NCBI RefSeq assembly: GCF_900106695.1
Contig: NZ_FNMZ01000003.1
Span: 248,001 to 312,000, forward strand
Reading direction: 5' to 3'
DNA from: Albimonas donghaensis
GTDB taxonomy: Bacteria; Pseudomonadota; Alphaproteobacteria; Rhodobacterales; Rhodobacteraceae
DNA: 64,000 bases
Below are positions 19,493 to 27,192 of the stretch, piece by piece. A program made the position numbers and the translations under genes. Position 1 is the first letter of the stretch; every line of letters starts with the position of its first letter. The notes beneath the pieces are model-generated. The model was not told the DNA's origin. It saw only the letters and a list, made by a program, of their open reading frames with translations, and did no database searches.

Positions 19493-20650
19493 ATGAATCG
19501 CGGCGTTTGGCGTGCCTTCAAGGCGGGCTTGCCGGAAGATCTGGGAAGCGGGATCAGCTTCACGGACTTCCAGGAATTTTCGGATGGACTCGACCTGTCC
19601 CCGCGACGCGCCCTGCGTGCGTTCCGCGAGGCGCTGGTCGAAGAGGAAGACGGCTCGGACGCCGAGGCCGACTTCGCCGCCGCCAAGGGCGGCAAGAAGG
19701 GCGGCGGCTCCAGCGATGGCGACGCCCCGGAAGAAGACGCCCCGACTGACGACGCCCCGACCGACGGCGGCTCGGCCAAAGGCGGCAAGGGCGGCGGCAA
19801 GGGCAAACCCACCAAGCCGGACCCCGAGCCCGAACCGGACCCCGATCCCGAGCCTGAGCCGGATCCGGACCCCGAGCCTGAGCCGGACCCCGATCCGGTC
19901 GGCAACACCCCCGACAGCGCCGGGGTCTACGCCAGCTACACCTCCGGCATCGGCGACGCGGGCTTCGTCTCGGACTTCAACGTCGCGCTGTCCTTCGGCG
20001 CCGGCTGGACCGCCGATCTGCAGTCCGACATCCTTCGCGCGGCGGAATATGTCAGCGCCCTCGTGACCGGCGACCTCGCCGATCTGGGGCCCATCGACGA
20101 CGTCGCCATCAACATCGGACTGGTCAGCATCGACGGGACCAACGGGACCGCCGCCCGCGGCGCCGCCACCGGCTTCCGCGCCGACGGCACCGCCTATCAG
20201 GGCCTCGTGCAGTTCGACACGGCCGACATCCAGACCTGGTCCAACCAGGGCCGGCTCGACGATCTGGCCGTGCACGAGATGCTGCACGCCATGGGCTTCG
20301 GGGTGCGCTGGGACGCGATGGGGCTGCTCGGCTCGGCCGGCGGGACCACCCGCTTCACCGGCGACAACGCCATCGCCGCGTGGGAGTCGGAATTCGCCGC
20401 CGTCGCCGCCAACGACGCCTATTCGGGCCAGGGCGTGCCGGTGGAGATGGACGGCGGCGCCGGCACCGCGGATGTCCACTGGGACGAGATGACCTTCTTC
20501 GACGAGCTGATGACCGGCTATCTGGGCGGCGACAACTACATGTCGGCCACCTCGGTCGCGGCGCTGGAGGACATGGGCTACGAGACCGTGTTCGACGCCG
20601 CCGACCCGACCGCGCCGATCCTCCAGATCGACGAGATCCTGCTGGCCTGA
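19493..20650 (+). CDS. leishmanolysin-like zinc metallopeptidase with Asp/Pro/Glu repeat linker
   Basis: A 385-residue protein. Residues 1-60 are a helical, charged region with no signal peptide. Residues 65-108 are Gly/Lys/Ser/Asp-rich. Residues 109-135 are an acidic proline repeat (PEPEPDPD units). The rest is a metzincin-type peptidase: HEMLHAMGFGVRW at 261-273 gives two zinc His and the catalytic Glu262, His329 in ADVHWDEMTFF is a likely third ligand, and ELMTG (338-342) supplies the Met-turn. This HExxHxxGFG...HW...ELMTG layout matches leishmanolysin (M8)-like peptidases. Without a Sec signal, export might use another route, but no RTX repeats or secretion genes are seen. The ATG has GGAG eight bases upstream; a GTG one codon earlier is equally possible. 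It stands alone between lipA and a convergent panE-like gene. Confidence 0.82.
   Translation: MNRGVWRAFKAGLPEDLGSGISFTDFQEFSDGLDLSPRRALRAFREALVEEEDGSDAEADFAAAKGGKKGGGSSDGDAPEEDAPTDDAPTDGGSAKGGKGGGKGKPTKPDPEPEPDPDPEPEPDPDPEPEPDPDPVGNTPDSAGVYASYTSGIGDAGFVSDFNVALSFGAGWTADLQSDILRAAEYVSALVTGDLADLGPIDDVAINIGLVSIDGTNGTAARGAATGFRADGTAYQGLVQFDTADIQTWSNQGRLDDLAVHEMLHAMGFGVRWDAMGLLGSAGGTTRFTGDNAIAAWESEFAAVAANDAYSGQGVPVEMDGGAGTADVHWDEMTFFDELMTGYLGGDNYMSATSVAALEDMGYETVFDAADPTAPILQIDEILLA
19817..19897 (+). repeat. in-frame 24-bp tandem repeat coding for Pro-Glu-Pro-Asp units
   Basis: About three and a half copies of a unit resembling CCCGAGCCTGAGCCGGACCC lie in frame in the peptidase gene. They code for the acidic proline linker between the N-terminal region and the catalytic domain. 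Such repeats tend to change copy number between strains. Confidence 0.8.
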
Positions 20651-20730
20651 TCCGGCCCGCGGGTCCCGATTCGCGGCCGTCCGGGGACACCCCCGGGCGG
20701 CCGTTCCCGTATCCGGGCGCCGCGCCGTAG

Positions 20731-20748
20731 GGCGGGTTTCAACCCGCC
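20731..20748 (-). repeat. REP-like palindrome, copy 1
   Basis: GGCGGGTT-TC-AACCCGCC is preceded by CGTAG, so on the minus strand it reads hairpin plus CTACG like the other copies at 23905, 23997 and 29751. It lies between the convergent stop codons of the peptidase gene and the panE-like gene, a typical place for such elements, and may also help terminate both transcripts. Confidence 0.65.
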
Positions 20749-20805
20749 TCCCCCGCGCGACGCCCCCGCGCGCCGTCCCTCGGAACCGGCCCTCAGATCC
20801 GGCCC

Positions 20806-21783
20806 TCAGATCCGGCCGGTATTGGTCAGGTCGCGCAGGTCCACCAGCCCCTGCACCATGTCGATGACCGGGGTCGGCGTCTCCGTGGCGCGGCCCAGCT
20901 CCTGCACCGCGGTCAGGATGGCGCCGATCTCCATCGGGCGGCCCTTCTCGAAGTCCTGCAGCATCGAGGACTTGTGCGCCCCCACCTTGGCGCCGCCGGC
21001 CAGCCGCTCGTCCACGCTGACCGGGAAGGCGACGCCCAGCTTCTCGCCGATGGCCTGGGCCTCGATCATCATGGCGCGGATCACGGCCCGGGCCCCGTCA
21101 TGGGCGCCAAGCTGCGCCAGGGTCGCCCCGGTCAGCGCCGAGACCGGGTTGAAGGACAGGTTCCCCCAGAGCTTGGTCCACACGTCCTGGCGGATGTCGG
21201 GGCGCACCGGCGCGTCGAGCCCGGCCGCCGTCAGCGCCGCCGACAGCGCCTCGATCCGCGGCGAGGTTCCGCCCGCGGGCTCGCCCAGCAGGAAGCGGTT
21301 TCCGCCGCCATGGCCGATCACGCCCGGCGCGGGCGTGTCGGCGGCGACATAGACCACGCAGCCGAGGGTGTTCCGCGGACCGATATGGGTCCATTGCGCG
21401 TCGCCCGGGTCGACGGCGGCGATGCGCCGGCCCTCCAGCGGGCCGCCGATGCCGTGGAAATACCACCAGGGCACGCCGTTGACCGCCATGGTCACGGCGC
21501 CGCCGCCGGCCAGCAGCGGGGCCATGGAGGCCGCGACCGGCGGCGCCGAATGCGCCTTCATGGTCACGATCACATGATCCTGGGGGCCGAGCTCGGCCGG
21601 GTCGTCCGTGGCGCGCACCGGGATCGTCGTCGTCTCGCCGCCCGACACCAGCCTGAGCCCGTCGCGCTTCATCGCCTCCAGATGCGCGCCGCGCGCGATC
21701 AGCGAGACGTCCGCGCCGGCCATCGCCAGTTTCGCCCCGAGGTAGCCGCCGACGGCCCCCGCTCCGTAAACGCAGATCTTCAT
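20806..21783 (-). CDS. 2-dehydropantoate 2-reductase (ketopantoate reductase) family protein
   Basis: A 325-residue NADPH-dependent oxidoreductase of the PanE/ApbA family. The N-terminal Rossmann motif is MKICVYGAGAVGGYLGA; VIVTMKAHSAP is a conserved cofactor-proximal segment, and DVWTKLWGNLSFNPVSALTG contains the family's catalytic Lys. The C-terminal half is all-helical (HKSSMLQDFEKGRPMEIGAI), with the conserved SSMLQD motif. PanE makes pantoate for coenzyme A, but alphaproteobacteria often carry several paralogues acting on other 2-oxoacids, so the symbol is withheld. Its upstream region is shared with the divergent CoA-transferase gene. Confidence 0.88.
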   Translation of the reverse strand: MKICVYGAGAVGGYLGAKLAMAGADVSLIARGAHLEAMKRDGLRLVSGGETTTIPVRATDDPAELGPQDHVIVTMKAHSAPPVAASMAPLLAGGGAVTMAVNGVPWWYFHGIGGPLEGRRIAAVDPGDAQWTHIGPRNTLGCVVYVAADTPAPGVIGHGGGNRFLLGEPAGGTSPRIEALSAALTAAGLDAPVRPDIRQDVWTKLWGNLSFNPVSALTGATLAQLGAHDGARAVIRAMMIEAQAIGEKLGVAFPVSVDERLAGGAKVGAHKSSMLQDFEKGRPMEIGAILTAVQELGRATETPTPVIDMVQGLVDLRDLTNTGRI

Positions 21784-22120
21784 GGGTCCGCTCCCTCACT
21801 CGCCGCGCTGCAACATGGGGCCGATCCTAGTCCGGCGCCGGCGCGGAAGGGAATGCGTTTGGCCGCAGACACACCCCGGCGCCCTGCGATGACGCCACGG
21901 CGTCGACGCGCCGCGGGCGCAGGGGCGTATTGCTAAGGAATCCGAAGCGCCCATGCCTTGCCACCGGCGCGGTCAGGCGCCAGTTTCGCAGGGCGGGACG
22001 GCCCCGCCCACGCGCGACCCGCGCGCGGCAGGCCGCCGCCCCCCGCCCACGCCATTCCCGCGCCGCGCGCGCCCGCAGTCCGGGCCGCCCGCGCGACCCC
22101 GAACCGGAGATCCGCCTCAC
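21784..22120. other. divergent intergenic region between the panE-like gene and the CoA-transferase gene
   Basis: About 340 bases with no convincing gene. It holds one short inverted repeat, GACGCC-AC-GGCGTC (21891-21904), which could be an operator. The frame upstream of the CoA-transferase ATG stays open for about 170 bases but has the Arg/Pro/Ala-rich composition of non-coding GC-rich DNA. Confidence 0.4.
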
Positions 22121-23344
22121 ATGTCCGCCCCCCTCGACGGCCTGCGCGTCCTCGACCTCACCCGCATCCTCGCCGGCCCCTGGTGCACCCAGATGCTCGC
22201 CGATTTCGGCGCCGACGTGATCAAGATCGAGAACCCCGACGGCGGCGACGACACCCGCTCCTGGGGGCCTCCGTTCCTGAAGGACAAGGACGGCAACGAC
22301 ACCAAGGAAGCCGCCTATTACCTCTCGGCCAACCGCAACAAGCGGTCGGTGACGGTCAACATGCGCTCGGAAGAGGGCAAGGAGATCATCCGGGAGCTCG
22401 CCAGGACCGCGGATGTGGTGGTGGAGAACTTCAAGGTCGGCGGCCTGGCCAAGCTGGGGCTGGGCGAGGCTGACCTGCGCGCCCTGAACCCGCGGCTGAT
22501 CTACGTTTCGATCACCGGCTTCGGGCAGACCGGGCCCAAGGCGCCGGAGCCGGGCTATGACTACCTGATCCAGGGGCTGGGCGGGATCATGTCGATCACC
22601 GGCAATCCCGACGACGTGCCCGGCGGCGGGCCGCAGCGGGTCGGCATCGCGGTGTCGGACCTGACCACGGGCATGTATTCGACCATCGCCACCCTCGCCG
22701 CGCTGCAGATGCGCGAGCGGACCGGGCGCGGCCAGTATATCGACATGGCCCTGCTCGACGTCACCGTGGGCTGGCTGGGCAACCAGGCGCTGAACTGGTT
22801 CATCGGCGGGCAGGTGCCCCAGCGCACCGGGCCGTGGCACCCCAATCTCGCGCCCTATCAGCCCTTCCCCTGCGAGGATGGCGAGGTGATCGTGGCCTGC
22901 GGCAACGACCGCCAGTTCCGCATCCTGACGCGGGAGCTGGGCATCCCCGACTACGCCGACGATCCGCGCTTCTGCACCGTGCCGGACCGCAACAAGCACC
23001 GGATCGAGCTGGCCGGGATCATCGCCGAGCAGATGCGCAAGAAGCCGCGCGAGCACTGGCTGACCGAGCTGCCCAAGGCCGGCGTTCCCTGCTCGGGCCT
23101 CAACACCATCGACAAGGTGTTCGAGGAGCCGCAGGTGATCGCCCGCGGCATGAAGATCGAGGCGCCGCATCCGCTGTCGGGCACCGCGCCGGGGGTGGCG
23201 AACCCGATCAAGTTCTCGGAGGCGGTGATGGAATACCGCCGCTCCGCCCCCCTGCTGGGCGAGCACACCGACGAGGTGCTGCGCGAGGTGCTGGGCAAGG
23301 ACGAGGCCGCGATCGAGGCGCTGCGCAAGGCCGGCGCCCTCTGA
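22121..23344 (+). CDS. family III CoA-transferase (CaiB/BaiF type)
   Basis: A 407-residue enzyme of the formyl-CoA transferase/CaiB family, which moves CoA between carboxylic acids. It opens with PLDGLRVLDLTRILAGPWCTQ, the standard family start, and has the motif GADVIKIENPDGGDDTR. Asp180 in GIAVSDLTTGMYS is in the position of the catalytic aspartate that forms the mixed-anhydride intermediate. GQYIDMALLD and GEHTDEVLREVLG are further family motifs. The substrate pair is not predictable; no partner decarboxylase or dehydrogenase gene is adjacent. The ATG is preceded by a GGAGAT, and family alignment supports this start. Confidence 0.93.
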   Translation: MSAPLDGLRVLDLTRILAGPWCTQMLADFGADVIKIENPDGGDDTRSWGPPFLKDKDGNDTKEAAYYLSANRNKRSVTVNMRSEEGKEIIRELARTADVVVENFKVGGLAKLGLGEADLRALNPRLIYVSITGFGQTGPKAPEPGYDYLIQGLGGIMSITGNPDDVPGGGPQRVGIAVSDLTTGMYSTIATLAALQMRERTGRGQYIDMALLDVTVGWLGNQALNWFIGGQVPQRTGPWHPNLAPYQPFPCEDGEVIVACGNDRQFRILTRELGIPDYADDPRFCTVPDRNKHRIELAGIIAEQMRKKPREHWLTELPKAGVPCSGLNTIDKVFEEPQVIARGMKIEAPHPLSGTAPGVANPIKFSEAVMEYRRSAPLLGEHTDEVLREVLGKDEAAIEALRKAGAL

Positions 23345-23439
23345 TCCGGCGGGCCGGGGGGCGCCCCCGGCCTTCCCAATCCGGCGCGGCGGATGGCAGG
23401 ATGGGGGCGTTGCCGTATCCGCCCGAGGCGTCGCGCCCC

Positions 23440-23889
23440 ATGCCCTCCGCTCCCGCCGCCATCGCCCAGGTCAACATCGCCCGCATGCGCTGGGACGCCT
23501 CCGACCCGCGCATGGCCGGCTTCGTGGACAATATCGCGCGGATGAATGCGCTGGCGGAGCGGTTTCCGGGTTTCCTCTGGCGGATGACCGACGGCTCGGC
23601 CGACCGGCTCTTCGCCCTGGGCGACCCGCGGATGACCGTCACCGTCTCGGCCTGGGAAAGCGTGGAGGCCGTCCGCGCCTTCGCCCATCGCACCGTCCAC
23701 GCGCGGTTTCTCGGCCGCCGGGCCGAGTGGTTCGAGCCGCTGGCCCCGCGCCCGCATCTCGCCTTCTGGCCCATCGCGCCGGGCGCATGGCCCACGGCGC
23801 GGGAGGCCATGGACCGGCTGGCGCTGCTGGACGCCGAGGGGCCGAGCGCCCGGGTCTTCGGGTTCGAAGGTCCCCCGGCGCCAGCGTGA
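23440..23889 (+). CDS. DUF3291 family protein
   Basis: A 149-residue protein of unknown function from the dimeric alpha/beta-barrel-like DUF3291 group. It has IAQVNIARMRW at the start, then ALAERFPGFLWRMTDGS, VSAWESVEAVRAFAHRTVHARF and RPHLAFWPI, all in family order; members resemble small haem-degrading or antibiotic-monooxygenase-type folds, but no activity is known. An ATG 39 bases upstream (23401) is in frame and would add 13 residues; neither start has a strong ribosome binding site. Its last 16 or so codons lie inside a tandem repeat of about 93 bp that continues past the stop codon. Confidence 0.78.
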   Translation: MPSAPAAIAQVNIARMRWDASDPRMAGFVDNIARMNALAERFPGFLWRMTDGSADRLFALGDPRMTVTVSAWESVEAVRAFAHRTVHARFLGRRAEWFEPLAPRPHLAFWPIAPGAWPTAREAMDRLALLDAEGPSARVFGFEGPPAPA

Positions 23890-23904
23890 GCGGTGGAGGG
23901 GGGC

Positions 23905-23922
23905 GGCGGGTTCGCACCCGCC
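23905..23922 (+). repeat. REP-like palindrome, copy 2
   Basis: GGCGGGT-TCGC-ACCCGCC followed by CTACG, inside the first unit of the tandem repeat just after the DUF3291 stop codon. Confidence 0.7.
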
Positions 23923-23996
23923 CTACGGCCTCGACGCCGAGCGCCGGCCTTCGGGTTCGAAGGTCCCCGGCCGCAGCCTGAGCGGCGGAGGGGGGC

Positions 23997-24014
23997 GGCG
24001 GGTTCGCACCCGCC
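23997..24014 (+). repeat. REP-like palindrome, copy 3
   Basis: The same 18 bases as copy 2, again followed by CTACG, 92 bases downstream in the second tandem unit. Confidence 0.7.
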
Positions 24015-24101
24015 CTACGACCGGGACGCCGAGCGCCGGCCTTCGGGTTCGAAGGCGCCCCGGCCCCGGCGTGAGCGGCCAAGGGGGCGCCCGCCCCGCC
24101 C

Positions 24102-24485
24102 TCAGGGCAGGGGGCGCGACTTCCCGGCCTCGTCGATGGCGACGTAGATGAAGACGGCCTCCGTCACCTTCGCCCGCTCGCCGTCCGGCATCCGGGTGAT
24201 CCAGGCCTCGACCCCGTAGCGCATCGAGGACCGCCCCTCGCGCTGCAGATCCGCATAGATCGTCACCACATCGCCCACATGCACCGCGCGGTGAAAGGTC
24301 ATCGCCTCCACCTGCACGGTGGCGACCCGGCCCTGCGCGCGTTCCCGCGCCGGCACCGAGGCCCCGAGGTCCATCTGCCCCATCAGCCAGCCGCCGAAGA
24401 TGTCGCCGTTGGCGTTGGTGTCCGCCGGCATCGCCAGCGTCTGGAGCGCGAGCAGGCCCTTCGGCCCTTCAGCCGGGGCGGTCAA
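24102..24485 (-). CDS. acyl-CoA thioesterase, hotdog fold (YciA-like)
   Basis: A 127-residue single-hotdog thioesterase. The motif LAMPADTNANGDIFGGWLMGQMD is the signature of YciA-type enzymes, with the conserved Asn-Gly-Asp, and is followed by VATVQVEAMTFHRAVHVGDVV and SSMRYGVEAWI. Family members hydrolyse a range of acyl-CoAs in the cytoplasm. The first ATG in frame falls inside the conserved motif, so translation must start earlier. A TTG whose last two bases overlap the TGA stop of the upstream gene (TTGA) gives the right N-terminus and implies translational coupling. Convergent with the DUF3291 tandem-repeat region. Confidence 0.87.
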   Translation of the reverse strand: MTAPAEGPKGLLALQTLAMPADTNANGDIFGGWLMGQMDLGASVPARERAQGRVATVQVEAMTFHRAVHVGDVVTIYADLQREGRSSMRYGVEAWITRMPDGERAKVTEAVFIYVAIDEAGKSRPLP

Positions 24486-25084
24486 TAGAGGGTCTTCTCG
24501 TAACGGGCATGCATGGCTTCCGCCTCCTCCACCGGGCCTTCCAGGCCGATCTGGTCCTTGAACATCTGACCGGGCCTGGGCAGCTCGGCTTTCTCCGTCC
24601 AGCTCGCGGGATCCCACAGCCTGGAGCGCAGGAAGGCCTTGGCGCAGTGCAGGTAGACCTCCTCGGCCTCCACCCGCAGGACGGTGATCGGCAGCCTGCC
24701 GCGGGTCTCGAACCGGGCCCGCAGCGCCTCGTCGGCGTGGATCGAGGCGCGGCCGTTGACCCGCAGGGTCTCGCGCAGGCCGGGGATCAGGAACAGCAGC
24801 CCCGCCTGCGGGTTGCGCAGGATGTTCTCGTAGCCGTCCAGCCGGTTGTTGCCCGGCCAGTCGGGGATCAGCACCGCATGGTCCCCGTCGGCCTTCACGA
24901 AGCCCGGCCCGTCGCCCTTGGGCGAAACGTCCACGCGCTCGCCGTCGCAGGTGGCGATCATCACCATCGGGCTGAGTTCGAGAAAGCGCAGGCAGTGCCG
25001 GTCCAGCCGGTCATGCTGCTTCTTCACGGCACGCTCCATGGGCGGGCCGTAGATGGCGCGAAGGGCGTCGACGTCTTCGATCAT
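24482..25084 (-). CDS. pyridoxamine 5'-phosphate oxidase-like (PNPOx-fold) protein
   Basis: A 200-residue split-barrel flavin- or haem-binding-type protein. Family features are LSPMVMIATCDGERVDVSPKGDGPGFV near the N-terminal third, LIPDWPGNNRLDGYENIL in the middle and VYLHCAKAFLRSRLW towards the end. This pattern matches the MSMEG_1061-like subgroup rather than true PdxH, so a role in vitamin B6 synthesis should not be assumed; the cofactor could be FMN or F420-like. The longer upstream frame is disfavoured. Its stop codon overlaps the start of the thioesterase gene, which points to a two-gene operon. Confidence 0.84.
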   Translation of the reverse strand: MIEDVDALRAIYGPPMERAVKKQHDRLDRHCLRFLELSPMVMIATCDGERVDVSPKGDGPGFVKADGDHAVLIPDWPGNNRLDGYENILRNPQAGLLFLIPGLRETLRVNGRASIHADEALRARFETRGRLPITVLRVEAEEVYLHCAKAFLRSRLWDPASWTEKAELPRPGQMFKDQIGLEGPVEEAEAMHARYEKTLY

Positions 25085-25260
25085 GGGGGGCCTCCGGGGC
25101 GCGGGCGAGACAGGGCGCGTGCCCCGAAGCCTATCCCCGACGCCACGCGCGCGCCAGACGGCAGGCGGCGCCGGACAGGAGGGCCGGCGGGCGGGCGAGG
25201 CGCCCCGCAAGGGGCGCGAGTCCCGTCCCCGGCCCATCCCCCCGGCTCGCACCGGACGCG

Positions 25261-25911
25261 TCAGCCCGCGGCGGCGACGCCGACCATGGCCGGGCGCAGC
25301 AGGCGGCCCGAAATGGTGAAGCCCGAGGCCATGACCTGGATCACCGTGCCCGGCTCCGCGCCTTCCACCGGGGCCTCGAACATGGCCTGGTGCAGCTTGG
25401 CGTCGAACTTGTCGCCGATGGCCGGGCTGACCGCCTCGATCTTGTGCTTGGCGAAGGCCGAGAGCAGCTCGCGCTGGGTCAGCTCCACGCCCTCGATCAC
25501 CGGACCCGCCGCGGCGCGGGCGCCGTCATCCGCCGCCTCCAGCGCGCGCGAGAGGTTGTCGACCACTCCCAGAAGATCGCGGGCCAGCTTGGTTCCGGCA
25601 TAGGCCTGGGCGTCCTTCACGTCGCGCTCGGCGCGCTTGCGGACGTTCTCGGTCTCGGCCAGGGCGCGCATCAGCCGCTCGCGCAGCTCGTCGCGCTCGG
25701 CCAGCGCGGTGGTCAGCGCGGCTTCCATGTCGTCGACCGGCTCCTCGTCGACCACCCCGGCCTCGTCGGCTTCGGAGATATGCATCGCCGCATCCTCCGC
25801 CGCGATTTCCGACAGGTCGTCCGCGCCTTCGCGCATCGCGGCCTCGGCGGCGCTTTCGCCCCGGTCCTCGGCGCGGGCCTCTTCGTCGTCCTTGATCTTG
25901 CCGTCGGTCAT
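25261..25911 (-). CDS. grpE: nucleotide exchange factor GrpE
   Basis: A 216-residue protein with a long acidic N-terminal region (residues 1-60), a coiled coil (about 65-130; ERDELRERLMRALAETENVRKRAE) and the C-terminal beta-domain ending KLHQAMFEAPVEGAEPGTVIQVMASGF, which matches the GrpE family signature. It releases ADP from DnaK and so drives the Hsp70 cycle in the cytoplasm. It lies 19 bases downstream of hrcA on the same strand, a common heat-shock arrangement. No CIRCE operator is visible upstream of the pair. Confidence 0.97.
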   Translation of the reverse strand: MTDGKIKDDEEARAEDRGESAAEAAMREGADDLSEIAAEDAAMHISEADEAGVVDEEPVDDMEAALTTALAERDELRERLMRALAETENVRKRAERDVKDAQAYAGTKLARDLLGVVDNLSRALEAADDGARAAAGPVIEGVELTQRELLSAFAKHKIEAVSPAIGDKFDAKLHQAMFEAPVEGAEPGTVIQVMASGFTISGRLLRPAMVGVAAAG

Positions 25912-25930
25912 GCCTGCTCCGTCATTCGGT

Positions 25931-26998
25931 TCAGCCGCGGCGCCGGTCGGTCACCAGCCTGCCCATCAGGCGGGCGGTGTAGTCGACGATCGGCACCACG
26001 CGGCCATAGTTGAGACGCGTCGGGCCGATGACTCCGAGCGCGCCGATGATCCTGCGTTCCGCGTCCATATAAGGAGCGATGACCAGAGAGCTACCCGAAA
26101 GCGAGAAGAGCTTGTTCTCGGAGCCGATGAAAATCCGCACGCCCTCGCCGGTTTCGGCCAGTTCCAGAAGGTCCAGCAGGTCCTTCTTGCGCTCCAGGTC
26201 GTCGAAGAGCTGGCGCATCCGGTCCATCTCGGCCTCGCCCTCCAGCGAGTCCAGAAGGTTCGAGCGTCCGCGCACCACCAGCCGGTCCGGCGCGCGGGAC
26301 GCCGCGTCGCCGGTCCACACCGCCAGCCCCTGGTCCACCAGGCTGGCGGCCAGCGCGTCGAGCTCCTGCCGCCGCGCCGCGATCTCGCGCTCCACCGCCC
26401 GCGCCGCGTCGGACAGGGTCCGGCCGCGCAGCATGGCGTTGAGGAAATTGGCGGCCTCCCGCATCGCCGAGGGGGTGACGCCGGGCGGCGGCGTGATCAC
26501 CCGGTTCTCGACCCCGCCGTCCTCCGTCACCAGCACCACCAGCGCGGCGCCGTCGGGCAGGGAGACGAATTCCAGGTGCTTGATCGGCGCCTCGGCCTTG
26601 GGCGCCAGCACCAGCGAGGCGGTCTGGGTCAGCCCCGACAGCATCGACCCGGCGCGGGCCACCATGCCGGCGACGTCGTTGCTGTCGTTCTCCATCCCCC
26701 GCTCGATCCGGACGCGCTCCTCGCCGGGCACGTCGCCGATCTGCAGCAGGCCGTCCACGAACATGCGCAGGCCGGACTGGGTCGGGATGCGTCCGGCCGA
26801 GACATGGGGCGAGCCGAGCAGCCCCAGCTCCTCCAGGTCCTGCATGACGTTGCGGACCGAAGCGGGGGACAGCGGCGTGGCGAGCGCGCGCGACAGGGTG
26901 CGGGAGCCGACGGGCTCTCCGGTTTCCAGATACGTCTCCACCAACTGGCGGAAGATGTCGCGGCTTCGATCGTTGAGGTCGCCGAGCTGTGCGGTCAT
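25931..26998 (-). CDS. hrcA: heat-inducible transcription repressor HrcA
   Basis: A 355-residue repressor of class I heat-shock genes. The N-terminal winged helix has LNDRSRDIFRQLVETYLETGEPVGSRTL and LSPASVRNVMQDLEELGLL; the middle is a GAF-like domain, and the end carries LGVIGPTRLNYGRVVPIVDYTA, the typical HrcA finish. It binds CIRCE elements (usually before groESL), and none is present in this window, so its targets lie elsewhere. It is divergent from rph, as in many alphaproteobacteria, and followed by grpE. Confidence 0.96.
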   Translation of the reverse strand: MTAQLGDLNDRSRDIFRQLVETYLETGEPVGSRTLSRALATPLSPASVRNVMQDLEELGLLGSPHVSAGRIPTQSGLRMFVDGLLQIGDVPGEERVRIERGMENDSNDVAGMVARAGSMLSGLTQTASLVLAPKAEAPIKHLEFVSLPDGAALVVLVTEDGGVENRVITPPPGVTPSAMREAANFLNAMLRGRTLSDAARAVEREIAARRQELDALAASLVDQGLAVWTGDAASRAPDRLVVRGRSNLLDSLEGEAEMDRMRQLFDDLERKKDLLDLLELAETGEGVRIFIGSENKLFSLSGSSLVIAPYMDAERRIIGALGVIGPTRLNYGRVVPIVDYTARLMGRLVTDRRRG

Positions 26999-27029
26999 GG
27001 CGGTGTCAGGCTCTCCGGGTCAGGGTCCA

Positions 27030-27058
27030 GACCTATGGCGCGGCTGCGCCAAGGTCAA
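27030..27058 (-). promoter_or_regulatory. candidate sigma-70-type promoter for hrcA-grpE
   Basis: On the minus strand TTGACC (27058-27053) is followed after 17 bases by TAGGTC (27035-27030), about 30 bases before the hrcA ATG. The first box is near consensus and the spacing is right, but the second box is weak. No CIRCE or clear sigma-32 pattern is seen. Confidence 0.35.
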
Positions 27059-27192
27059 TTCGCCCGAGGCCCTCCGCCCCCCCTTCGGCCCCCCTTCGGC
27101 CGAGCGCCGGAGCGCACCGCCCCCCGTTGCCCGAAGCCGCCCGCGGGTCTAAGAGGGCGCGGACTTGCCGCAACTGATCCCGAGGTCCTGAC

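Larger units (their letters stand above)
23841..24080 (+). repeat. tandem repeat, about 92-95 bp unit, two full copies and a partial third
   Basis: Units start at 23841, 23936 and 24028 with GCCGAGCGCC. Each contains CTTCGGGTTCGAAGG (23856, 23949 and 24041), then a GAGCGG box. The first two also contain the REP-like GGCGGGTTCGCACCCGCC hairpin. The first unit covers the 3' end and stop codon of the DUF3291 gene, so a gene end plus REP-like element seems to have been amplified. Confidence 0.85.

Noticed and set aside
23856-23870. GGGTTCGAAGG strings considered as tRNA T-arm remnants
   Set aside because: No acceptor, anticodon or D-arm surrounds them, and the string recurs because of the tandem repeat.
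23841-24080. Repeats considered as a CRISPR array
   Set aside because: Units of about 93 bp are contiguous with no unique spacers, and there are no cas genes; this is a tandem repeat.
26999-27192. Search for a CIRCE operator upstream of hrcA-grpE
   Set aside because: No TTAGCACTC-N9-GAGTGCTAA or close variant was found in the spacer.
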